64,000 bases of DNA, from assembly GCA_965215545.1 (NCBI GenBank), contig OZ244066.1, positions 310,001 to 374,000 on the forward strand, written 5' to 3'. The first letter of the stretch is position 1. Each line of letters opens with the position of its first letter. The stretch comes from MPNP01 sp965215545 (GTDB lineage: Bacteria > Pseudomonadota > Alphaproteobacteria > Rhodobacterales > Rhodobacteraceae). The notes beneath the pieces are model-generated. The model worked only from the letters and a program-made list of their open reading frames with translations. It ran no database searches and had not been told where the DNA came from. Of the stretch, positions 45,688 to 54,099 are shown piece after piece. The position numbers were made by a program, and so were the translations under genes.

Positions 45688-47076
45688 ATGGACAAGATCT
45701 TGAACGAACCCGTCCTGGGGCAACCGGACATCCCGCTCCCGAAACTCACGGGCAGCGTACCCCTGCTTGGCCACGCTATTCCGTTTGTGCGGGACCCGGT
45801 GGCCTTTCTCGAGAAGGGGCGGCGGGAGAACGGCGATCTGTACCACTTCAAGCTGCTTGGCCTGAACATGGTTCTCTTTACCGGTCTTGAGGCCCATGAC
45901 TACTATTTCCGCCGGCCGGAATCGGAACTTGATGCCCGCGAGGTGTATCACTTCACCATCCCGATCTTCGGCAAGGGAGTGGCCTACGACACGCCGCCGG
46001 ACATCTTTGCCGAGCAGTTGATGTTCCTCTTCCCGGCCCTGACCAAAAAGCACATGCAACGGTTTGCCCGCATCATGTATGATGAGACCGCGAAATTCGT
46101 CGACGCCCTGGATGATGAGGGTGAACTCGACCTTCCCCACGAGATGAATGAGCTGACCGTGAAGATTGCCAGTCGCTGCCTGATTTGCGAGGAGGTGCGC
46201 GACCGGGTGAGCACCGGCTTCGCCGAGGCCTATCACGAACTCCAGAACGGGATCAACACCCTGGGATTCTTTCTGCCCAATCTGCCGATACCGGCCCATA
46301 TCCGCCGGGACCGGGCCCGGCGCCAGATCGTCGGAATCCTCGAGGACATCATGGCGCAGCGGCGACGGGACGGTGGCGGGCATGATGACTTCATGTCGAA
46401 GTTGATGGAGGCGCACTACAAGGATGGCCGGGCCCTCACTGATGATGAGGTCACGGGGATCCTGCTGACGGTCCTCTTTGCCGGCCAGCACACCAGTGCC
46501 GTCCTGGCCACCTGGATGGGCCTCGAACTCGCCCGGGAGCCGGGCATCATCACCCGGTTGCGCGCGGAGACCCGCGAGAGCTATGCCGATGGCGAAACCG
46601 TGAATTTCGAGGGGCTGCAGAACCAGACCCTGATGGAGCACACTGTCCGGGAAGGGGAACGGCTGCATCCGCCCCTGATTCTCCTCGTGCGCAAGGCGCT
46701 TGAAGACCTCAATTACAAGGGCAGGACTGTGCCCAAGGGCACGCTCGCGATGATCTCGCCCGCCGTGTCCCATCGCATGCCCGAGATCTTCGTCGACCCG
46801 GATCGCTTCAACCCTGACCGCTTTGCCCCGCCCAACTCCGAATTGAAGCAACATCATTACGCGCTGATTGGCTTCGGGGGCGGCAAGCATGCCTGCATGG
46901 GCAAGAACTTCGCCATCATGCAGCTCAAGACCATCTGGACCGTGCTCCTTGATCGCTTTGACTTTGCGCCCCCGACCGCGTTCCCGGCCCCCAATTACGG
47001 CAGCTGGGTCACCGGGCCGGTGTTGCCATGCCGCATCAAGTACCGTCGCCGGCAGACGCCCCACCTTTTCCAATGA
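45688..47076 (+). CDS. cyp51: Cytochrome P450 CYP51, sterol 14alpha-demethylase
   Basis: 462 residues from MDKILNEPVLGQPDIPLPKL. CYP51 fingerprints are complete: YHFTIPIFGKGVAYD (Y87-D101; YxxFxxPxFGxxVxYD type) in the B-prime region, the I-helix LFAGQHTSAVLATW, ExxR in LMEHTVREGERLHPP, and the heme-binding FGGGKHACMGKNFA with Cys403. There is no N-terminal membrane anchor, as in other bacterial CYP51. It removes the 14alpha-methyl of lanosterol-type sterols in three oxidations. The stop overlaps the start of the fusion gene (ATGA), so production is coupled. Confidence 0.95.
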   Translation: MDKILNEPVLGQPDIPLPKLTGSVPLLGHAIPFVRDPVAFLEKGRRENGDLYHFKLLGLNMVLFTGLEAHDYYFRRPESELDAREVYHFTIPIFGKGVAYDTPPDIFAEQLMFLFPALTKKHMQRFARIMYDETAKFVDALDDEGELDLPHEMNELTVKIASRCLICEEVRDRVSTGFAEAYHELQNGINTLGFFLPNLPIPAHIRRDRARRQIVGILEDIMAQRRRDGGGHDDFMSKLMEAHYKDGRALTDDEVTGILLTVLFAGQHTSAVLATWMGLELAREPGIITRLRAETRESYADGETVNFEGLQNQTLMEHTVREGERLHPPLILLVRKALEDLNYKGRTVPKGTLAMISPAVSHRMPEIFVDPDRFNPDRFAPPNSELKQHHYALIGFGGGKHACMGKNFAIMQLKTIWTVLLDRFDFAPPTAFPAPNYGSWVTGPVLPCRIKYRRRQTPHLFQ

Positions 47077-50000
47077 GCCCAACCGCCGACAAGCACTATG
47101 ATGTTGCCATCGTCGGCGCCGGGCCGGTCGGCAGCGTCTGCGCGCTGGCGCACGCCCGCAAGGGGGCCAGGACCATCCTTCTCGAGGCCAATCCGCAATC
47201 GGCAACCCGTCTGGCCGGGGAATGGCTGCACCCACCGGCCGTCAGCATTCTTGAGGATCTCGGCATCACCCGCGCCACCCTGCCCCGCAGCACCCCGGGG
47301 CTGGGATTCGTCGTCTTCCCCGAGAACGGCTCGGCACCTATCGAACTCCCTTACCCGGACGGATTGCGCGGCCTGGCCTGCGACCATGAGTTGCTTGTCG
47401 AAAGTCTCAGGGCCGCCATCAGCCAGGTCGACGCTATCGATTTTCACACCCGGGCGCGGGTGATGGCCATCGATGACAACCGCGTGGTCTTTGCTGAAGG
47501 CGGGACCGAGCAGACCATTACGGCCGGCCGCATCGTCGGTGCCGACGGGCGCAGCTCCGTGGTGCGCAAGTCACTGGGCCTGACCCTGAACCCGATGCTG
47601 TGCTCGCGCATGCTCGGTGTGATGTTGCATGATGTGGACGTTCCTTTCGAGGGTTATGGTCATGTGGTCCTCGGCGGGCCGGGACCCATGCTCATCTATG
47701 ATCTTGGTGGTGGTCGCATCCGGATCACCGTGGATATCCCCCTTGAACGCTGGAAGGCCAAGGACCGTCTGGTCAACCTGGCCGAGACCTGTTCGGCCCT
47801 GCTGCCGGATCCTCTGGGGCCGGCCTTCATCAAGGCGGTGCAGGCGGGACGGATCCATTCCGGCATCAACCAGTTGCGCCCCCGGGTGACGTACGGGACT
47901 CCGGACATGGTCCTGATCGGGGATGCGGCCGGACATTATCACCCCATGACAGCCGTGGGCATGACGCTGGGTTTTGGTGATGCCCTGGACCTGGCGGAGA
48001 ATACGGACTTTGATGCGTTCAAGGCTGAACGATTCACGGCTGTCCGCATCCCCGAATTCCTGGCCATGGGACTCTACGAGGTCTTTGCGGATTCCCGGCC
48101 GGAGGCAGTGGCCCTGCGGGATGCCGTTTATACAGGCTGGCGGGTCCGATCCTCCTACCGCGAAAAGACCATGCGCATCCTGGCCTGCGCGGACCGCTCC
48201 GCAACCGGACTGGTCCTGACCTTCAGCGGCACTGTGGCCCGGGCTGCCATGCAGCAGGTTCCACAATCGCTCCGTGGCCTGGCCATCGGGAAGCCCCGGA
48301 CACTCTTTCGATCCCTGACCATCCGCCTCTGGTGGTTCCAGCGCGCGGTCCGGCAGTTGCGCCAGGCCATCAGGGAAAATCGCGAGGAGGCACCGGAAAC
48401 CCGCACGGAGCTGGCCCGGGCCCTCCTGCATTCCATTCCCTCCGAACGGGCCGCCGGGGCAGCATCGCTCAAGGATCCGGTTGAACCGGATGCCGGGCCG
48501 GCCCTGTCATCGGCCATCGACGAGTTGCTTGACCTGCAGAATGAGGATGGCAGCTGGGAAGGCGAGATGGTCTGGTGCCCCATGCTCACGGCCCAATACG
48601 CCCTGGTGCACATCATCCTCGGTCGGCCGCCTGATGCGGACCGACGGCGGCGGATCCTGCGTTCCTTTGAACAGACCCGGCTGCCCTCTGGCCTCTGGGG
48701 CATGCACATCCATGCCCGACCCCAACTCTTCATGACAACCCTTGTCTACACTGCGGCCCGGTTGCTTGGCGTGGACCGGGAGGATCCCATGCTGGTGCCC
48801 GCCCGCACGTTCATCCAGAACGAGGGGGTCCTTGCCATCCCAAGCTGGGGGAAATTCTGGCTGGCTGTCCTCAATCTCTACGACTGGAAAGGGGTCAATG
48901 CCATCCTGCCGGAACTCTGGTTCCTGCCGCAATCCCTCGTCCTGCATCCCTCGAACTGGTACTGTCACACGCGCCTGATCTACATGGCCATGTCCTCGAT
49001 CTATGCCAGGCGATTCCAGCTGCCCCTGACCGCCGACATCCTGGCCCTGCGGGACGAGTTGTTCCCCGAAGGCTATGACAGGGCGGCGTTTGCCCGCGCC
49101 CGCGGGCGACTCCGCGATGGCGATCTCTTTGCCCGACCGACGCTGGGCCTGCGGATCGGCTATCGCCTGGCCCGTCTGTACGATCGGGTGCATGGCAAGG
49201 CCCTGCGCAACCGCTGCGTGCAGGACATGCGCGAGCGGATCCGCTGGGAACTGCGCACCACCAACCACACGAGCATCTCACCTGTCAGCGGCCTGTTGAA
49301 CATCCTGTCATTGTGGTTGCATGATCCCGATGATGAGGATTGCCACATGGCCCTCGGCAAACTCGAAGGGTGGCTCTGGGAGGATGAGGAGGAGGGTCTC
49401 AGGGTCACCGGGGCCCGCAGCGGCTCCTGGGACACCGGGTTCGCCCTGCAGGCCCTCGCCACGGCACCGGCCACGGACCGGATCCGGCAGGCCTCCGGGG
49501 AGGGGGCGGCATTCCTGCTGCGGGAACAGATCCGCGAGAGTTTTCCCGGCCACCGCGAAGCCTTCCGGGCCGACCCCAAGGGGGGCTGGTGCTTTGCCGG
49601 CGGCTGGCATGGCTGGCCGGTCAGCGACTGCACCGCTGAAGCCATCCTGGGGCTGGTGGCCGCCCGCGGCACCGATACGGACCCGGGTGTCCTTGCCGAC
49701 GCAGCGGGCTTCCTGCTCCAGAGCCAGAACCGGGATGGGGGCTTTGGCAGTTACGAGGCCAAACGGACCGTCATGGGGCTGGAATGGATGAACCCGGCCG
49801 AGATGTTTGGCGAATCCATGACCGAGAACTCCTTCGTTGAATGCACTGCATCCTGTCTTGCTGCCCTTGATGTCCTCCGGAACCGGTTGCCCGATGGCAG
49901 CGATGCAGGCGCCATGACCGACGCGATGGCCCGGGGCAGCGCCTGGTTGCGAAAGGTCCAGGAGGAGGATGGGTCCTGGCGGGGGGTCTGGGGCGTTCAG

Positions 50001-50471
50001 TATATCTACGGGACCCTGTTTGGCATCCGCGGCCTGATGGCAGCCGGTGCCAACCGGGGCGATCCGGCCATCATCGCCGCCTGCCGCTGGCTTCTGGCCC
50101 AGCAGCGCCAGGATGGTGGCTGGGGCGAACATCTCAGCGGCTGTCACACCGGCACCTATGTCCCCCACCCCGAGGGCCAGTTCATCCAGACGGCCTGGGC
50201 ATTGATTGCGCTCCTCGAGGCCGGCAGTCCGGACTGGACCGCCATCGCCCGGGGGGCTGCGTTCCTCGTCGATGCGCAGGATGCCGACGGCGCCTGGCCT
50301 GAACAGGATATGGCCGGAGTCTTTTTCCGCACCGCCCTCCTCGACTACAAACTCTACCGCCGGTATTTTCCCGTCCATGCCCTCGGCCTCTACGAACAGC
50401 GTCGGTACAATCGCAGCACCCTGACTGCGCCCGCACCGGCCACCTCCGAACCCGAACGCATGGTTGCGTAA
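47073..50471 (+). CDS. Squalene monooxygenase-oxidosqualene cyclase fusion protein
   Basis: One uninterrupted frame of ~1132 residues starting at MSPTADKHYDVAIVGAGPVG. Residues ~1-435 are a class A FAD monooxygenase: dinucleotide motif GAGPVG (G15, G17, G20), GADGRSS (D158) and IGDAAGHYHPMTAVGMTLG (D284), as in squalene epoxidases. A ~45-residue linker (REEAPETRTE ... VEPDAGPA) leads to a full triterpene cyclase (~480-1110). It has QW repeats (LLDLQNEDGSWEGE, LLQSQNRDGGFGSYE, LLAQQRQDGGWGEH), the OSC-type acid WPVSDCTAEAILGL (Asp ~852; not the DxDD of squalene-hopene cyclases), NPAEMFGESM and the terminal YKLYRRYFPVHALG. It should epoxidise squalene and cyclise 2,3-oxidosqualene to a protosterol. 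Positions equivalent to human C449 and V453 are His and Val (see findings). Confidence 0.93.
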   Translation: MSPTADKHYDVAIVGAGPVGSVCALAHARKGARTILLEANPQSATRLAGEWLHPPAVSILEDLGITRATLPRSTPGLGFVVFPENGSAPIELPYPDGLRGLACDHELLVESLRAAISQVDAIDFHTRARVMAIDDNRVVFAEGGTEQTITAGRIVGADGRSSVVRKSLGLTLNPMLCSRMLGVMLHDVDVPFEGYGHVVLGGPGPMLIYDLGGGRIRITVDIPLERWKAKDRLVNLAETCSALLPDPLGPAFIKAVQAGRIHSGINQLRPRVTYGTPDMVLIGDAAGHYHPMTAVGMTLGFGDALDLAENTDFDAFKAERFTAVRIPEFLAMGLYEVFADSRPEAVALRDAVYTGWRVRSSYREKTMRILACADRSATGLVLTFSGTVARAAMQQVPQSLRGLAIGKPRTLFRSLTIRLWWFQRAVRQLRQAIRENREEAPETRTELARALLHSIPSERAAGAASLKDPVEPDAGPALSSAIDELLDLQNEDGSWEGEMVWCPMLTAQYALVHIILGRPPDADRRRRILRSFEQTRLPSGLWGMHIHARPQLFMTTLVYTAARLLGVDREDPMLVPARTFIQNEGVLAIPSWGKFWLAVLNLYDWKGVNAILPELWFLPQSLVLHPSNWYCHTRLIYMAMSSIYARRFQLPLTADILALRDELFPEGYDRAAFARARGRLRDGDLFARPTLGLRIGYRLARLYDRVHGKALRNRCVQDMRERIRWELRTTNHTSISPVSGLLNILSLWLHDPDDEDCHMALGKLEGWLWEDEEEGLRVTGARSGSWDTGFALQALATAPATDRIRQASGEGAAFLLREQIRESFPGHREAFRADPKGGWCFAGGWHGWPVSDCTAEAILGLVAARGTDTDPGVLADAAGFLLQSQNRDGGFGSYEAKRTVMGLEWMNPAEMFGESMTENSFVECTASCLAALDVLRNRLPDGSDAGAMTDAMARGSAWLRKVQEEDGSWRGVWGVQYIYGTLFGIRGLMAAGANRGDPAIIAACRWLLAQQRQDGGWGEHLSGCHTGTYVPHPEGQFIQTAWALIALLEAGSPDWTAIARGAAFLVDAQDADGAWPEQDMAGVFFRTALLDYKLYRRYFPVHALGLYEQRRYNRSTLTAPAPATSEPERMVA

Positions 50472-50625
50472 TGCAGGGATCCCGGCATGGGCCACCCCAA
50501 ATCCCGGCCAGGGCGGGATGGCATTGCCAGGCAACGGTGATTGAACTATGAACGCAACCGGGATGATCGTGCGCAGCGATCCAGCCCGGGTTCGAGGCGC
50601 TCAGGACTGAACGGGATGAAGACCT

Positions 50626-51636
50626 ATGGACACCGCAACGCTTGACACCGCAACGCTTGACCCGGACCACCGGAAGCGACCGATCCGGATCATCCTGCCC
50701 CACCCCCGGGGGTTCTGTGCCGGCGTTGTCCGCGCCGTCGATATCGTCGAGCGGGCCCTGAAACTCTACGGCTCACCGGTCTATGTCCGGCATGAAATCG
50801 TCCACAACCGGCACGTCGTCGAGAGGCTGCGCCAGATGGGGGCCATCTTCGTCGAGGAAGTCGAGGAGATTCCGGTCGGGGCCGTGACCGTCTTCAGTGC
50901 CCACGGGATTTCCCGGCGTGTCCAGGAAGATGCCAAACTGCGGAACCTCTACACTATTGATGCCACCTGTCCCCTGGTCATCAAGGTGCACAATGAGGCC
51001 CGGCGCTATGCCAAGATGGGATGTGAGATCGTCCTGATTGGCCATGAAGGTCATCCGGAGGTCGAGGGGACGCTGGGGCAGGTCGAGGGCAACATCACGC
51101 TGATCTCGACCGTGGAGGAGGCCCAGTCCTTCCAGGCCACCGACTCCAGCAAGATTGCCTATGTGACCCAGACAACCCTCAGTGTCGATGACACGCGGGA
51201 AATCGTTGCAGCCCTCAAGAAGCGCTTCCCCAAGATCATCGGTCCCAGTGCCGAGGATATCTGCTATGCGACCCAGAATCGCCAGCATGCCGTCAAGAAA
51301 CTGATGGATATCTGCGAGTTGGTGCTGGTCATTGGGGCCCAGAACAGTTCCAACTCGAACCGGCTGCGGGAGATCTGTGAATCCGGCGGGGTCAGGAGCC
51401 ATCTGATTCCCGATGCAAGCGCCATCAAGCTTGCGTGGTTCGATGGCGTCGAGACAGTCGGGATCACCGCTGGCGCATCCGCGCCGGAAATTCTCGTCGA
51501 AGGTCTCGTCGCCCGCCTCAAGACCATCTTCGACACCACAGTCGAGGACCTCGATGTCGTCGAGGAAAATGTCTTCTTCCGCCTGCCCCGCCAACTCCGC
51601 CTGCCCGACGAGCCCCAGATCCCCAAGGTCCGCTAG
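50626..51636 (+). CDS. ispH: 4-hydroxy-3-methylbut-2-enyl diphosphate reductase
   Basis: 336 residues. The [4Fe-4S] cysteines are in HPRGFCAGVVRAVDIVERA, TIDATCPLVIKVHNEARRY and the PSAEDICYATQNRQHAVKKL block. QNSSNSNRL binds the substrate diphosphate. It makes IPP and DMAPP in the last step of the MEP pathway. It lies 154 bp after the fusion gene on the same strand, so it feeds precursors to the sterol pathway. The first nine codons include a perfect 15-bp tandem duplication (TATLD-TATLD). Confidence 0.95.
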   Translation: MDTATLDTATLDPDHRKRPIRIILPHPRGFCAGVVRAVDIVERALKLYGSPVYVRHEIVHNRHVVERLRQMGAIFVEEVEEIPVGAVTVFSAHGISRRVQEDAKLRNLYTIDATCPLVIKVHNEARRYAKMGCEIVLIGHEGHPEVEGTLGQVEGNITLISTVEEAQSFQATDSSKIAYVTQTTLSVDDTREIVAALKKRFPKIIGPSAEDICYATQNRQHAVKKLMDICELVLVIGAQNSSNSNRLREICESGGVRSHLIPDASAIKLAWFDGVETVGITAGASAPEILVEGLVARLKTIFDTTVEDLDVVEENVFFRLPRQLRLPDEPQIPKVR

Positions 51637-51950
51637 TTGTCGTTTCGATACAGATCGTCCCATCGCCGCCAACCACCCGTGCCCGCATGGCCATGACGCC
51701 ACGCGGCCGGGGCGTGTGGGCCTTGTGATGCGCAATGGCGGCATCCACCGCCACGCTGCACGCCGTGCGTGTTGACGATGGCAGCCTGGCGCTGCCGCCG
51801 GGCCCGTGTCGAGACAATCCCCTCGATGGCATTCATCCATCGGTCGGCACGACGTGGACGATCCCGATCGATGGGAGGGGTGGGGGATGGGGCCCTCGTC
51901 TTGCCGGGCCAGAAGAGGCCCCCTGGCTGATGAGGCTCTGATGGTTCCTG
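51637..51950. other. Convergent intergenic region after ispH
   Basis: It lies between the ispH stop and the stop of the minus-strand squalene synthase. No gene is recognised. Confidence 0.45.
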
Positions 51951-52982
51951 CTACGGCAGGCCGCGCTTGAGGCCGGCAAAGAGGAGACGCAGGGCGATGT
52001 CGGACCGGGCTGTCAGGTTGGTTGCCAGGATCACCGCCTTGACGGAGCGGCGGGAAATCTTGACATCCTCACCCCGGGCATAGGACGGGGCACTGTGGAT
52101 CCGCCGCAGGGTCAGGACAGCCATGCCAAGGGCCCAGAGGCAGTGACGACGGATGCCGGTCTCATCGGAGGGAATCAGCAGGATGTACTGCAGGGCCCCA
52201 TCAAGGTGGTGCCGGGCAGTTGTCACGAGTTCACGAATCCCTGGCATCATGCGGGCACTGTCGGTCCCGGCAGCGACGGCATCAAGGTCCACACCATGGG
52301 CCGCAAAGACATCCCGCGGCAGCCAGCAGGCCCCCCGACTCCGGTCTTCCCAGATATCCTTGAGGATATTGGTCATCTGCAACCCCTGGCCAAACGAGAC
52401 GGCAAGCGGCATCAACAGGTCCCGCCGGGCCTCGATCCTCGGCGAGTGATCACAAAAGAGATCCGTCAGCATTTCACCGACAACCCCGGCCACGGCATAG
52501 CAGTATCGGTCCATGGCTGGCATGTCCGCGAGCCCGGCGAGCCCGGCCGTCTGCTGGAATTCCATCATTTGCCTGGTCATGATCCGCACGCAGCGCTTGA
52601 GAGCCTGGCGCTTGACCTCCGACAGGCTGTGCGTGATGCGGATGACCCGGGCTGACTGCCGGACAAGATCGTGCTCGGCGGGCAAGGCCGATGAGGACAG
52701 GCAGTCCCCGAGTTCTCGGGCAAAGTCCTCGACATTCTCGGTACCAGCGATGACCTCGACAAATCGATCACCGAACGCCGTCTTGGCCTCGGCCGACATG
52801 GTCGGCTCGTCTTCGATTGTGTCCGCGATCCGGCACAGCAGATAGGCATTGCCGACGGCCACGCACAGCATCCCGGGCAGCTGGGGGATCGTCAGGGCGA
52901 ATGTGCGCGAGACATCCTCAAGAATGGCATTCTGGTAGGCGATATCGTCCTGCAGATCGACCGTGTCGGCATGCGCTGTCAT
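51951..52982 (-). CDS. Squalene synthase (farnesyl-diphosphate farnesyltransferase type)
   Basis: 343 residues from the ATG opening MTAHADTVDLQDDIAYQNAI. It has SRTFALTIPQLP and the first aspartate-rich motif LLCRIADTIEDEP (D54-D58). YCYAVAGVVGEMLTDLFCDH and the second motif MTNILKDIWEDRSRGACWLP (D209, E212, D213) follow. This pattern matches eukaryote-like Sqs rather than the HpnCD pair. It condenses two farnesyl diphosphates to squalene. It converges with ispH and completes the route from isoprenoids to oxidosqualene at this locus. Confidence 0.9.
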   Translation of the reverse strand: MTAHADTVDLQDDIAYQNAILEDVSRTFALTIPQLPGMLCVAVGNAYLLCRIADTIEDEPTMSAEAKTAFGDRFVEVIAGTENVEDFARELGDCLSSSALPAEHDLVRQSARVIRITHSLSEVKRQALKRCVRIMTRQMMEFQQTAGLAGLADMPAMDRYCYAVAGVVGEMLTDLFCDHSPRIEARRDLLMPLAVSFGQGLQMTNILKDIWEDRSRGACWLPRDVFAAHGVDLDAVAAGTDSARMMPGIRELVTTARHHLDGALQYILLIPSDETGIRRHCLWALGMAVLTLRRIHSAPSYARGEDVKISRRSVKAVILATNLTARSDIALRLLFAGLKRGLP

Positions 52983-53304
52983 CACGTCCTGATCTCCAAC
53001 CAATCATGGGTTCACGACGAGAGGAGACCCGCACTGTCAGGCGAGCTCACCTGCTGGACCGAACCGTCGGACAATGCCGTGACATCCCCGTCCGAACATA
53101 CCCCGACCGGCCTGAGCACACAAGCACCGGCCCCGCCAGCATCGGGAGAGCCAATGCGAGGGCAAGAGGTGCAGGCTTCCCTGGTCCCGATGCCCCTGTT
53201 GGAACCCGGTCCGGGCCACAGCGTTTCACTTTGAAATTTTCGCTTGCCTTTACCGAGGCAAAGGCGGTAGAGTGGGAGCCATCACACAATTGGAGGCATT
53301 CCCC
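52983..53304. other. Intergenic region between squalene synthase and secreted gene B
   Basis: Divergent promoter space. No gene is recognised. It ends with the ATTGGAGG ribosome-binding site of gene B (53289-53296). Confidence 0.45.
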
Positions 53305-54031
53305 ATGTTACGTCACACCCCCCCCCAATGGCATTCGAGCACGGCGCGCCGCCGCATCGCTGATCGCCGTACTGGCCCTGCTGGCCGCGCCCGCAACGGC
53401 GCAGGTGGACTGGGCCACTGTCTTTGACGGCGAGGCAGGGCAGGTGCACTGTCCACCGGGCAAGACTCACAGAGCCGATTTATTCCGCATAAACCCTGGA
53501 ACCGTGAAAGCAGATCGAGCCCAGGTCGGGGTAACTTCTCCGGTACCTTTTTCTCAAATCATAGCTGGTTTTCCAGCTCTGATGACCAGCACGAGCGTTA
53601 ATGTCCGTATCCGTGTGTACGAGGCCAGCCAAGAAGTGGTTGTCCCGATTGCGACCGTCTTGCAGGGAAGTAGTCTGGCCACCTTCAACCGGACATTCAA
53701 CGGCCTGAGATCGAATACGCGCCATGCCGCGGATCTGGTGGCAGGGGATATCAATAACGTCCTCCTAACCACCTGCTTCAGGACGGGGGAGACGCCGGCG
53801 GACCTGTCGCGGCCCTTAGGCCAGTACGGCGACATCAACCACGGCGACTGGGCGAGCGGCTGCTATGCCTTTGCGGACCTCAAGGGCCCCAACTACCGGA
53901 AAAAGGTCAATGCCTGCCTGTGCGGGGCGCGGAACAGTTCCGACGATTGGGCGCGGACGGATAGCGAGGCCGGCTACGAATACATCAGCAGCCCCGGCTA
54001 CCGGATCACGCTGGGCTGCACCACGAACTGA
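53305..54031 (+). CDS. Secreted Cys-containing protein B with poly-C frameshift at the start
   Basis: The ATG at 53305 follows ATTGGAGG but reads out of frame because of a nine-C run. With eight C the product would open MLRHTPPNGIRARRAAAS then LIAVLALLAAPATAQ, a standard signal peptide, and continue in the long open frame to 54031. The mature part (~210 residues) has TRHAADLVAGDINNVLLTTC then FRTGETPAD and a Cys-rich tail (SGCYAFADLKGPNYRKKVNA then CLCGARNSSD, ending LGCTTN). It shares the NTRxxA...CFxT and GC(F/Y)A...CxC elements with protein A at 3277. The function is unknown. As assembled it is probably OFF. A strong terminator follows at 54055. Confidence 0.7.
53318..53326 (+). repeat. 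C9 tract 13 bases into the coding start of secreted gene B
   Basis: Nine consecutive C immediately after ATG-TTA-CGT-CAC-A. One base fewer joins the start codon with the signal peptide and mature frame. Confidence 0.9.
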
Positions 54032-54054
54032 CCGGCAGCAGACACCATCCACAC

Positions 54055-54076
54055 GGGGCGGCCTTCGGGCCGCCCC
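54055..54076 (+). terminator. Strong stem-loop terminator after secreted gene B
   Basis: GGGGCGGCC, TTCG tetraloop, GGCCGCCCC, then GTTTCGTC. It lies 24 bp after the stop codon at 54031. The stem is followed by a short T-containing tail. Confidence 0.8.
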
Positions 54077-54099
54077 GTTTCGTCATTGCGACGATTGCA

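Noticed and set aside
47028..47073. Earlier in-frame start for the SMO-OSC fusion inside CYP51
   Set aside because: ATG 47073 forms an ATGA overlap with the CYP51 stop and places the GxGxxG motif at the normal distance from the N-terminus.
45373..47235. A 620-codon open frame on the minus strand over the sterol genes
   Set aside because: It is antisense to CYP51, which has complete P450 motifs; the frame is a product of high GC and has no start signal or domain.
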